Positions 6,745-14,000 of a stretch of 16,328 nt of DNA are shown in pieces (position 1 is the stretch's first letter; each line of letters begins with the position of its first letter). The position numbers and the translations under genes were made by a program. The stretch comes from Thermogladius sp. (lineage in GTDB: Archaea; Thermoproteota; Thermoprotei_A; Sulfolobales; Desulfurococcaceae): assembly GCA_009904025.1 (NCBI GenBank), contig WYEE01000099.1, positions 1-16,328 on the forward strand, written 5' to 3'. The notes beneath the pieces are model-generated. The model made no database searches and was not told the DNA's origin. It worked only from the letters and a program-made list of their open reading frames with translations.

Positions 6745-6894
6745 CTAACCCCCGCTTTCAACATACTCCAATATGTCATGGAACGTGTTTTTCCGGCAGT
6801 AGGGGCAGTAGTGGAACAACTGCTTGAACTCCTTCTTCAGGGGGAAACTGACTTCAAGTTTCCAGGTGTTACCGCACTCTCTGCACTTCAACAA
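6745..6894 (-). CDS. Small zinc-ribbon protein (about 49-53 aa), non-ATG start
   Basis: An open frame directly follows the ASCH gene. It has two CxxC knuckles, CREC and CPYC, about 25 residues apart, framed by WLLK before the first, GNTWKLEVSF after it, and RKNTFHDILEYV at the end. This is a typical four-cysteine zinc ribbon, and tiny proteins of this type are common beside archaeal translation genes. The frame has no ATG or GTG. Candidate starts are TTG (6892-6894, used here), the next TTG, or ATA at 6904-6906. A perfect anti-16S Shine-Dalgarno GGAGGTGA lies at 6913-6920, inside the end of the ASCH gene. Its spacing (6 nt) fits the ATA better than the TTG (18 nt). The frame is the same as that of the ASCH gene, separated only by its TGA stop. 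Confidence 0.7.
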   Translation of the reverse strand: MLKCRECGNTWKLEVSFPLKKEFKQLFHYCPYCRKNTFHDILEYVESGG

Positions 6895-6912
6895 CCAATA
6901 GGGTATTCTCCT

Positions 6913-6920
6913 TCACCTCC
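6913..6920 (-). promoter_or_regulatory. Strong Shine-Dalgarno for the zinc-ribbon gene
   Basis: GGAGGTGA on the minus strand is fully complementary to the 3' end of archaeal 16S rRNA. It overlaps the last codons and TGA stop of the ASCH gene, so reinitiation by terminating ribosomes is likely. A second GGAG follows at 6908-6911. Confidence 0.6.
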
Positions 6921-7500
6921 CCTCTCTCAATACCTGTTTTTCAACAAGCAGTCTCAGAACACGGTTTAAAAGATCTACCAGGAGGTCTCTCTTCCCCGGA
7001 TCCCCGAGGGCTCTCTCAACCGTCAAATCTATATCACCCGTCCTTGTTAGCTCTAGGAGAAGCCTGGACTCGAAGTCGGTTAACTCTCTTGACAAATACC
7101 TTAAACCGATTCTAGCCAGCTCCACTGGGTTCAAGCCCCCGAAAGGCTTGTTTAAATTCACGGTGTCAACCCTTTTAACAACCCGTAAACCAATGATAGT
7201 TACATACTCGTCTTCTCTCATACCCGGGTAGATCCTTTTCAAAGTTTTAACCAGCTCAGCTTTGTTCTCGAAACCATCCCGTTTAGCCTCGTCATCACTT
7301 ATCTCTCTAAGCCTCTTGTAATACACGTACTCTACCCTGGCGACCGCTATAGGCCTTGAACCAGCGTGGAGGATAACCTCCCTATACCTGGGTTTGACGA
7401 TGCCCCTCCTGATAGTAGTCGTCTTAGAGCCCTCGATTAATCTAGCAGCGTACTCTTCCTTGAACAAGATGTGTCTTCCCAAGAATCTACGCTCGGGCAT
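6913..7500 (-). CDS. ASCH domain protein with C-terminal helical domain
   Basis: The N-terminal part (about 8-108) is an ASCH domain, a PUA-like beta-barrel thought to bind RNA or modified nucleotides. The hallmarks are GSKTTTIRRG (24-33, the G-x-K-x-x-T-x-R loop), a basic strand with VEYVYYKRL, and the conserved DGF (75-77) followed by KAELVKTLKRIYP. After NKPFGGLNP (117-125) comes a 70-residue helical C-terminus that looks like a winged-helix or helical extension, which I cannot assign. ATG start, 15 bases after the thrS stop, so it is co-transcribed with thrS. The position after a tRNA synthetase supports a role in RNA or translation, but the target is unknown. Confidence 0.85.
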   Translation of the reverse strand: MPERRFLGRHILFKEEYAARLIEGSKTTTIRRGIVKPRYREVILHAGSRPIAVARVEYVYYKRLREISDDEAKRDGFENKAELVKTLKRIYPGMREDEYVTIIGLRVVKRVDTVNLNKPFGGLNPVELARIGLRYLSRELTDFESRLLLELTRTGDIDLTVERALGDPGKRDLLVDLLNRVLRLLVEKQVLREGR

Positions 7501-7515
7501 CTGCGACTACTCTAC

Positions 7516-9354
7516 TTAGAGCTGGTAGCTTGCTAGAGGCCTCCTACTAACGAGTAAGGGTAGTGTGGGCTCGGTTACCGGGTACCCTTTAACATCCTCG
7601 CCAAGCTTGTCTAGAAGCTCGTTTAGTGTCATAGTAACCGTTTCATTGCTCACTCTAACACGGACGCTCAATGTATTGCTCTTAACCTCCCTCTCACCTA
7701 TAACCACGATGTACGGTATCCACTCCCTCCCAGCGTCTCTAATCCTCTTACCCAGGCTCTCGCCCCTGTCGTCTACGTCGACTCTAAACCCCCTGCCCGC
7801 TATCTCGGAGGCGATTTTCACCGCGTAGTCCAAGTACTCGTCGGAGACAGGTATCACCCTCACTTGTATGGGGGCGAGCCATGTGGGTATACCCGGTGTC
7901 TTACCCTGCTTCTCGTTTAAGGCGGCTGTGTCGAGCAGCATGTATATGTATCTCTCAACACCGCCTATGAGGGCTGTGTGTATTATGACGGGATGCCTCT
8001 TCTCGCCCTCGGGTGTCGTGTAGGTTATGTTGAATCTCCTACCGTTGCCTACGTCTATCTGGAAAGTAGCTATCTCCCTCGGCCTCCCAATGTTGTCTAT
8101 GATATGGTACTCAACGTTTAGAACCCAGTAGTATACACCTCCCGGTATGACGGCGACTAATACGGGGTAGTTTTCTCTCTTAACGAACTCCACTATATCC
8201 TTGAAGTTGTTTTCGAAGAAGTCTCTTGAAACATTGTATAAGGCAACGTACTTCCTCCCAACCCTACTAGCCTCCTCTATGATTTTCCCTTGGACTACCT
8301 TCGATATTTCAATAGCCTCCCTTAGATCCTTGGTTAAGATGTGGAGGTCGGGCATATAGAACTTCCTGAGCCTGAAGCAGAGGTTTAACTCGCCTCTCTG
8401 CTCCAACCTGTAGCTGTCCGCCACCTCGAACATGCCGAATGGGAGGTCTTTATAGCTTATAACCCAGTCTCTCAGCATAGCGAACTGCTGGTGGCACGCG
8501 GCATACCTCATCACAAACCTGTCTTCGTCGACAGAGACCTCGTAGAGCCTGTCGCCGAATAAGAGCGCGTGCTCTAAAACAGGCCTCTCCTTGAGGTTGA
8601 ACATGTTGCTACCCATCACCTTGAACACGGGTATACCAAGGCTCCTCGCAACCTGCCAGCTGTACCGTATGACAGACTCCATCACCGCGACAGCGTGTGG
8701 GCCGTACCTCATATGCCCGTGGTCGCTCATCGGCTCCCACTCGAAGCCGAATTTCCTGCAGTAGTCGTTTACCCTATTCTCCCCTCCTGTGAGCTCAACC
8801 CCGAATACTTCTTTGTCTACGAGAGCCTTCAAGTCGGGGTAGCTGGAGTAGTCGAAGCTCGACGGGTCGTGCACTCCCCCGTCCGGGGTTACAATGTAAA
8901 ACTTCTTCTCCAGAACCCTCCTAGCGGCGCCTGTCTCCTGCCTCCTAATAGTCTTGGAGAGCTCGCTAAGGGGGTGGCCGTAGCATTCGAGAGTAAACTC
9001 CTTGTACCAGCCGAAGGGGGCTCTCTCAACCTTCAACCCCTTTTCCCTAAGCTTGTCGGCGAACCTTTTCAACAAGTCTACCGCTATAGAAGGCGGGGCG
9101 AGCTCGCTGGATAAATGGGCGTAGGGGTACACTACTACGAGGCCCGGCTTCACGTTTGAAGCGGTCTCGGAGACCTCTTCAGCGGCCCTCTCCACTACGC
9201 TCTCGTCATCTCCCTCCTCAACTGTGGTGAAGACTACGAGAGCGTTCTCGAACTCGCCTGAACCCCCCGCCTCACCCAGGCTCTCGGGCTCCTTGACAGC
9301 GGGCTCCCTCGCCTTATACGAGAACCTCCTGGCGTGTATTAAAAGTAGCCTCAA
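7516..9354 (-). CDS. thrS: Threonyl-tRNA synthetase, archaeal type with editing domain
   Basis: Charges tRNA-Thr with threonine and removes mischarged serine. The 612 residues start with the archaeal D-aminoacyl-deacylase-like editing domain (about 1-140, with YPYAHLSSELAPPS at 76-89 and APFGWYKEF at 112-120). The class II catalytic core follows, with zinc ligands Cys287 (in RYAACHQQ), His338 (in PDLHI) and His459 (in VIIHTALIGG). Motif 2 lies around DSYRLEQRGEL and motif 3 is GGVERYIYMLL. The C-terminal anticodon-binding domain covers about 500-612. Many crenarchaea split editing and catalysis between two proteins; this one has both. The start is TTG, supported by GAAGGGG six bases upstream and by alignment to the usual MR(L/V)LLIH opening. 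Confidence 0.95.
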   Translation of the reverse strand: MRLLLIHARRFSYKAREPAVKEPESLGEAGGSGEFENALVVFTTVEEGDDESVVERAAEEVSETASNVKPGLVVVYPYAHLSSELAPPSIAVDLLKRFADKLREKGLKVERAPFGWYKEFTLECYGHPLSELSKTIRRQETGAARRVLEKKFYIVTPDGGVHDPSSFDYSSYPDLKALVDKEVFGVELTGGENRVNDYCRKFGFEWEPMSDHGHMRYGPHAVAVMESVIRYSWQVARSLGIPVFKVMGSNMFNLKERPVLEHALLFGDRLYEVSVDEDRFVMRYAACHQQFAMLRDWVISYKDLPFGMFEVADSYRLEQRGELNLCFRLRKFYMPDLHILTKDLREAIEISKVVQGKIIEEASRVGRKYVALYNVSRDFFENNFKDIVEFVKRENYPVLVAVIPGGVYYWVLNVEYHIIDNIGRPREIATFQIDVGNGRRFNITYTTPEGEKRHPVIIHTALIGGVERYIYMLLDTAALNEKQGKTPGIPTWLAPIQVRVIPVSDEYLDYAVKIASEIAGRGFRVDVDDRGESLGKRIRDAGREWIPYIVVIGEREVKSNTLSVRVRVSNETVTMTLNELLDKLGEDVKGYPVTEPTLPLLVSRRPLASYQL

Positions 9355-9380
9355 AACATACCCCTTCGAAGACTTTATGC

Positions 9381-9393
9381 AATATCAAATAAG
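9381..9393 (-). promoter_or_regulatory. thrS TATA candidate
   Basis: On the minus strand this reads CTTATTTGATATT. It is about 27-39 bases before the TTG start, with the GAAGGGG Shine-Dalgarno (9361-9367) between. It is only moderately like the consensus. Confidence 0.35.
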
Positions 9394-9424
9394 CCTCAAT
9401 TAAAACCTTACCTTGTCGCAGATA

Positions 9425-9437
9425 GCTTAATAAAACC
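9425..9437 (+). promoter_or_regulatory. TATA element for the plus-strand sRNA
   Basis: GCTTAATAAAACC is a good archaeal TATA box. Its centre lies about 27 bases before the box C of the C/D-like RNA at 9459, although both flanking genes run on the minus strand. No plus-strand reading frame follows, so it most likely drives an RNA gene. Confidence 0.5.
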
Positions 9438-9458
9438 GATGAACATTGCTACGTATGA

Positions 9459-9506
9459 GTGATGAACCCCTTGAAGGCGATTGATGAGCGCACCTGTCTC
9501 AGCTGA
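9459..9506 (+). ncRNA. C/D box sRNA candidate
   Basis: Box C GTGATGA (9459-9465), a near-consensus box C' TTGATGA (9481-9487), and box D CTGA (9503-9506) occur in the right order over 48 nt. The guide before box D is GCGCACCTGTCTCAG (9488-9502). No clean CTGA box D' is present between C and C'; the nearest is GCGA at 9477-9480, so only the D guide may be functional. A TATA element at 9425-9437 has the spacing expected for a transcript starting just before box C. The target is not identified, and the terminal stem is weak. Confidence 0.5.
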
Positions 9507-9509
9507 GTG

Positions 9510-9564
9510 GTGAGCGCACGCTAGACCCCGGTTAGGGGGAAGCGGTTCGGGGAAACACGCTCAC
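9510..9564. repeat. GC-rich two-part hairpin after the TFB-like gene
   Basis: GTGAGCG (9510-9516) pairs perfectly with CGCTCAC (9558-9564), and inside it CCCCG (9526-9530) pairs with CGGGG (9548-9552). The two stems are separated by a 9/5-nt internal loop and capped by a 17-nt loop. On the minus strand it starts inside the stop codon of the TFB-related gene, so it could end or protect that transcript. It could also belong to a plus-strand RNA downstream of the sRNA. Confidence 0.45.
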
Positions 9565-10199
9565 GTAGCTATCTTCAAGAATATCTGGGAGTCCCCTACC
9601 TCATACTCTCCTGTGGTCTCCTGCCGTATCCATCCGTGTTTTTCCTGGAGTCCCCTGACGATAGACCTAAGCCGCTTGAAGCTTGTGCTGCTGATGTTGA
9701 AAACTTTGACAACGAAATCCTCTGGGGGCATCTCCCCCGAGAGCGAGGCGTAGGCAACCATGTAGGCTAGAGCATACCTGCCGCGTAGACTTCTAGCTAG
9801 GAGAGCCGGGTTCTCCCTGCTAATGATCTCCAGGCCTTTCTCCACGTAGTCTCTAACCCCCTCCCTTTCAATGTTCTCCTCCGCTAGTAGGGAGGCCTTG
9901 CTTTTAACAGTGTGGACAAGTCTACCCGTCTCGAGAACCTTATCCGTGTCGACAACCATCCAAGGCCTCTCCCTCGAGATCTTGTAGGCCCTACTATAGA
10001 GTTTCAGCTTGATCTTGTAGGCTCTCTTATCCAGCCCCTTCACGCCTGCGGGGCGGCGCTTCGGCTTCTCCTCGCTGAGGCTGAATGTGGGGGTGTAGTC
10101 GAAAACTCTGTCCACGACTAGACCGCAACTACTACACACCACCACGCCTTCCTCGTAGACCCAGATGAGGCTGGATCCGCAGACAGGGCATTTATCCAT
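9561..10199 (-). CDS. TFB-related protein: TFIIB-type zinc ribbon with a single cyclin-like repeat
   Basis: Residues 1-30 form a TFIIB-type zinc ribbon with Cys4, Cys7, Cys22 and Cys25 (CPVC and CSSC, then GLVVD). A basic linker (45-75) replaces the usual B-reader region. Residues about 85-185 are helical, and the stretch RYALAYMVAYASLSGEMPPE followed by a V-F-NIS-TSFKRL pattern resembles the last helices of one TFB cyclin repeat. At 212 aa it lacks room for the two repeats of a normal TFB (about 300 aa). The ribbon could contact RNA polymerase while promoter binding is altered, as with the truncated TFB3 of Sulfolobus; that is inference. ATG start with a TATA element upstream, divergent from the proteasome gene. 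Confidence 0.75.
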   Translation of the reverse strand: MDKCPVCGSSLIWVYEEGVVVCSSCGLVVDRVFDYTPTFSLSEEKPKRRPAGVKGLDKRAYKIKLKLYSRAYKISRERPWMVVDTDKVLETGRLVHTVKSKASLLAEENIEREGVRDYVEKGLEIISRENPALLARSLRGRYALAYMVAYASLSGEMPPEDFVVKVFNISSTSFKRLRSIVRGLQEKHGWIRQETTGEYEVGDSQIFLKIAT

Positions 10200-10228
10200 T
10201 CTAGCACCAAGCTACCCTACTCCTCCCA

Positions 10229-10241
10229 CTATTTTTAATGG
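10229..10241 (-). promoter_or_regulatory. TATA element of the TFB-related gene
   Basis: On the minus strand this reads CCATTAAAAATAG. It lies about 30-40 bases before the ATG at 10199, leaving a leader of roughly 5-10 bases. Confidence 0.45.
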
Positions 10242-10273
10242 GGAGTTCAATTGAGCAGGGAGGGGGAGGGGGG
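10240..10273 (+). other. G-rich tract with four G runs
   Basis: The plus strand has GGGG (10240-10243), a 14-base gap, then GGG A GGGGG A GGGGGG (10258-10273). Four runs of at least three G could form a quadruplex with one long and two single-base loops. It sits between the two divergent TATA elements, on the far side of the psmB core promoter. Confidence 0.4.
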
Positions 10274-10295
10274 TGAAAGTTTCCGTTAACACTCG

Positions 10296-10320
10296 TTTAT
10301 TAACCTTAGTAAGGTATACC
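10296..10320 (+). promoter_or_regulatory. psmB promoter with overlapping palindromes
   Basis: TTTATTAA (10296-10303) is the TATA candidate, about 30 bases before the GTG at 10331. It is followed by the perfect palindrome ACCTTA-G-TAAGGT (10303-10315), which overlaps a second, GGTATACC (10313-10320). Their place at the expected transcription start suggests an operator. No regulator is identified. Confidence 0.45.
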
Positions 10321-10330
10321 ATTAGCAAAG

Positions 10331-10951
10331 GTGGCTGTATTGGAGGCCGTCCTGCCTGGGACAGTGATAGGTATCAAGACTAGTAATGGGGTGGTGTTCG
10401 CCGGGGAGAAGAGGCTGACGTACGACGGGTTTATACTCAGCAAGAACGTGAGGAAACTCTTCCCGATCACCGATCATGTTGCCGTAGGGTTCGCTGGTTT
10501 AACAGGCGATATGAACTATCTCTACAGGATACTCAGAGCCGAGGCTAAACGCTACGAGCTAGAGCACGGGAGGGAGATTAAGGCGAGGGGCCTCGCTAAA
10601 CTGCTCTCAATAATACTCTACAGCTACAAGTTATTCCCCATGTTAACGGAGGCTATCGTAGGGGGTTTTGACGAGGCTCCAAGCCTATTCGTCTTAGACC
10701 CCGTTGGAAGCCTCCTGGAGGAGAGGTACACAGCGTTGGGCTCAGGCTCCCAGCTGGCTTTAAGCATAGTAGAGCAAGGCTACAGGGAGGACATGCCGCT
10801 TGAGGAGGCTAAAAACCTGGCTCTCAAAGCAATCCTGGCCGCTATCGAGAGAGACGTGTTGTCGGGTGACGGCGTTGACTTCCTGCTCATAACCAGGGAG
10901 GGTATTAGAAGCGAGGAGTATATGTTAACCAGGTCCCCGTCTCACAGCTAA
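10331..10951 (+). CDS. psmB: Proteasome beta subunit, inactive crenarchaeal beta1 type
   Basis: Structural beta subunit of the 20S proteasome core (206 aa). The family N-terminus TTTVGI is replaced by LPGTVIGIK, so the catalytic Thr1 position is Gly10. The position of Asp17 is Glu26, while Lys33 (Lys42 here), the GSGS loop (137-140) and ERDVLSGDG (173-181) are kept. This pattern matches the Sulfolobus beta1 subunit (opening PATAIGLK), which is assembled with an active beta2 but does not cleave. Thr11 follows the Gly; use of it as a nucleophile after processing is possible but would shift the register by one. GTG start, probably a leaderless mRNA. It lies alone rather than with other proteasome genes. 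Confidence 0.88.
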   Translation: MAVLEAVLPGTVIGIKTSNGVVFAGEKRLTYDGFILSKNVRKLFPITDHVAVGFAGLTGDMNYLYRILRAEAKRYELEHGREIKARGLAKLLSIILYSYKLFPMLTEAIVGGFDEAPSLFVLDPVGSLLEERYTALGSGSQLALSIVEQGYREDMPLEEAKNLALKAILAAIERDVLSGDGVDFLLITREGIRSEEYMLTRSPSHS

Positions 10952-10969
10952 AACCCATTCTCCGGGTTT
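10951..10969 (+). terminator. Small hairpin after psmB
   Basis: AAACCC (10951-10956) and GGGTTT (10964-10969) pair across a 7-base loop, beginning in the psmB stop codon. No T tract follows, so it may be only a 3'-end structure. Confidence 0.3.
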
Positions 10970-10984
10970 CACGGTAGTAGAGAG

Positions 10985-11037
10985 AAAATTTATTTATTTG
11001 CCTCAACTAAATTCTAATTAGCCTAGTGGGAAAGGTG
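10985..11037 (+). promoter_or_regulatory. Promoter and ribosome binding site of the large protease
   Basis: AAAATTTATTTATTT (10985-10999) is a strong TATA region. AAAGGTG (11031-11037) lies 9 bases before the ATG at 11047, which favours that ATG over the in-frame GTGs at 11026 and 11035; the former has no Shine-Dalgarno. Confidence 0.5.
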
Positions 11038-11046
11038 TACCTCTAT

Positions 11047-14000
11047 ATGAACATACGGGTGAAGATCGTTTTCCCCGTAATCTTCCTAGCCATAGTAGTA
11101 ATACCAATACTTGCAGTAATGCCGGCTGGACAGACGATGAATCTACCTCCTAGTAGGGTAACAGATGTGAAGAGCCTGCTCGAGGTATTCAACAACAACG
11201 GGTTTAAAATCGCTGACGCCCAGGAGCCGGGCACCCAGGTTTTAAGCAATGGTGCTGGGCAGGTCTACAAGCCGTTCCTGCTGGTGGCGTACAAACCCGC
11301 TCTATCGCTTGTTAAAGACTACGCTAAGATAAAGTACTACATCCCGTTGCCGAACAACGTTGTCTTAGCCTACGTTGTTGTATCCAGGGAGGGCTTGGTT
11401 AAGCTGGCTGGAGTGCCCGGCGTGTTGAGCATAATGCCATCCCCCTCCCTGGAGGAGTTGTTCTCGGATGAGGCTAGGCTCCAAGCCATGTCCCGTGAGG
11501 ATAAGGCGCCTGCTCAGGCGACGAGCGGCGGGGGCTACAGCACGTTCTCAAGCCTGGACATACTTGGCGTGAAGAAGGAGTGGTCTACATACGGGTTCAA
11601 GGGTAAGGGGGTAATAGTCGGCGTAGTCGACACTGGAATAGACTTCACGAACCCTGAGCTAGGCTTAGACGCCGTCGCCAGAGACCCGTCTGGGACACCA
11701 CTACTAGTGGTCAACGACGAGCATATCGCTCTAACACCTATAACCGTCGTCAGGGATGCGAACGGGTATTTGAACACTAGTGGCGCTATAGTACCAGTCT
11801 TCAGCACACTCTATTCAGGTATCTACGGCTACCCCTACATCTACGCTGTCAGGGTGACAGTCAACTGGACGGCGCCGCCTGTCAGCAAGAGCGGGGTCTA
11901 CAAGTTCGGGTTCCTCGAATGGTTCTTCTCGGATTCCCTCACAGGCTACTATGTTAGGGTGAGGATACCAACCCTCCTAGTAGACGCTGACACGCCCGGC
12001 GTATACAATGCCGTGATGTTCGATTTGTCAACCGCATTCTACTCCCTATCCGTGACTATGAGGAGCCTCGAGAACTCCACTTTGGGTACAATACTCTGGG
12101 CGCCGCCGAGCCCGGCCTGGCTTGACTACAGCTTCAACGACGAGCAGTTGTTCAAGCTCGGTGTGAACGATGTTGTAGGCAGGGACTTCAACGGCGACGG
12201 GATCATAGACTTCGGCGTTGGAGCAATCGCCGGAGCATACATAGACTCCTACGGGTTGGCTAACTACACGTACTCCTACCCAACCTTCAGCTTCGGGCAG
12301 CCTGGCGAGTACCCTGGCTTAGACCCGAAGGGGAATTACGTTGCGGTTCTAACAGATTGGCATGGTCACGGCACTAGCGTCGCCACTATTATAGCTGCTA
12401 GAGGCAGGCTCAACTACACTGGATACGGAGGGGTCTACAAGCTCTACGGTGTAGCACCCGAGGCAAAGCTCTCCGCGGGCACAGGCTTCTTCTTCGGCGA
12501 CCTCATACCAGTCGAGTACTGGCTCGGAGGCTGGGACTGGGTCTACGACCCAACATACCAGGCCCTCTTCCCGGTTCCAAGCGGTGTGAGGAGAGCTGAC
12601 TTGATAAGCAACAGCTGGGGCTACATCAACCTGGCTAAGTGGGGTCACCAAGGCCCCGGCATGGACTACTTATCGGCTGTCTTCAACCAGATCGTCGCTG
12701 TAAATCTGCTGATGAATCATAATGTCACACTAGTCTTCGCGGCCGGCAACTACGGGCCGGGCTACACGACTATATCCGCCCCCGGCGCAGACCTCCTCAT
12801 AATAGAGGTGGCTGCCTCAACAAACTTCGAGTACTTCCAGCTCTACGGTTACCCGCCCGGCCGCAGCGGCAACATAATACCCTTCAGTAGTAGGGGTCCG
12901 AACGCTCTAGGCTACCCGAAGCCGGATGTAGCGGCTGTCGGCGCATTCGAGTGGGCTGGCGTTAGGACTATTGACGGCAGGGGGTATGGTGCCATAGGCT
13001 ACGATGAGGGTGCTGGAGGCGGTTTAACATTATTCGGCGGGACAAGCGAGGCGACGCCGTTTACAAGCGGCGTGTTAGCCCTGGGAGTCCAGGCGTACTT
13101 GGCTAAATACGGCTGGATCCCATCCCCCGTGGACCTCAAGGTCTTGGTTAAGAGTAGTACAAACGACTTGAAGTACCCTGTCCTAGAGCAGGGTAGCGGG
13201 CAGGTCGATGCGTTTAAACTCGTCTCAACCATCATGTCAAACGGTTTCACAGCCTACTTGACCCAGCCGATAGCTTCAGCTTTCGCAGAGAACTACGCTA
13301 ACGTATACGGGTCTTACACGAGCACTATAGCTAGTATGCTAGCTGACACAGCCTTGTACGCTGTTGTCCCAGCGGGATCCTCGGCTAACTTCACTATAAA
13401 CGTCAATGGGCAAGGCATTGTATCAGCTAGGGCCGTCTGGTACCAGATGGTGAGAGAGGTGACAGTCTACGACGGTGTCTACTACTTTACAACAAGGTTG
13501 TTCACGCTCCCCAGGATATACTTCTCCGACGGCGACTACGTTGAGTTCTACATCCAGTTCAAGAACCTATCCTACACTCCGCCCTACTACAGTCAGATAC
13601 CTTCAAGCAGCGGCTACATGATAAGGGCGGATGTCTTCGACTACTACGCTGGGAGCCTCTACAGGTTGACTACAGACGCTAAGATAGCGACAGAGGATAG
13701 GCTCCCAGTGGGCAATGTCTCGCTTAACGTCAAGGGAGACCTAGTCCTAAGGCTGAGGCCCAACCCATCAGCCCCAGCCCCGACGCCTGTCGCCGTCAGG
13801 ATTGTCGCGAGAGTGTACAAGGAGGCTCCAACACCCTTCATCTCCCTCAACCTACCATACCTATTCACGTACATCAATGGAAGCGGCACTATAACAGGTA
13901 GGATAACCATACCCCCGCTCCAGCAACCAGGCGTCTACGAGGCTAAGATACTCTTGTACACGCCTGGCAAGACTATCGTCATCCCGGCGACCATACTCGT

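Noticed and set aside
6907..6918. In-frame TGA between the ASCH and zinc-ribbon frames as a selenocysteine or readthrough codon.
   Set aside because: No sign of a selenocysteine system is expected in crenarchaea, and the perfect Shine-Dalgarno over the TGA explains separate translation better.
8695..9114. 139-codon plus-strand frame opposite thrS.
   Set aside because: It lies entirely within the well-supported synthetase gene and has no recognisable protein features.
9488..9502. Guide complement CTGAGACAGGTG resembling a conserved 16S rRNA helix 34 segment (GAGACAGGTG in bacteria).
   Set aside because: Archaeal 16S rRNA reads GAGAGGWGGTGCATGG at this place, so only about six bases would pair. 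I leave the target unassigned.
9510..9564. H/ACA-type guide RNA, because of two stems separated by an internal loop.
   Set aside because: The upper stem is only 5-6 bp, there is no ACA just after the lower stem on either strand, and no K-loop is visible.
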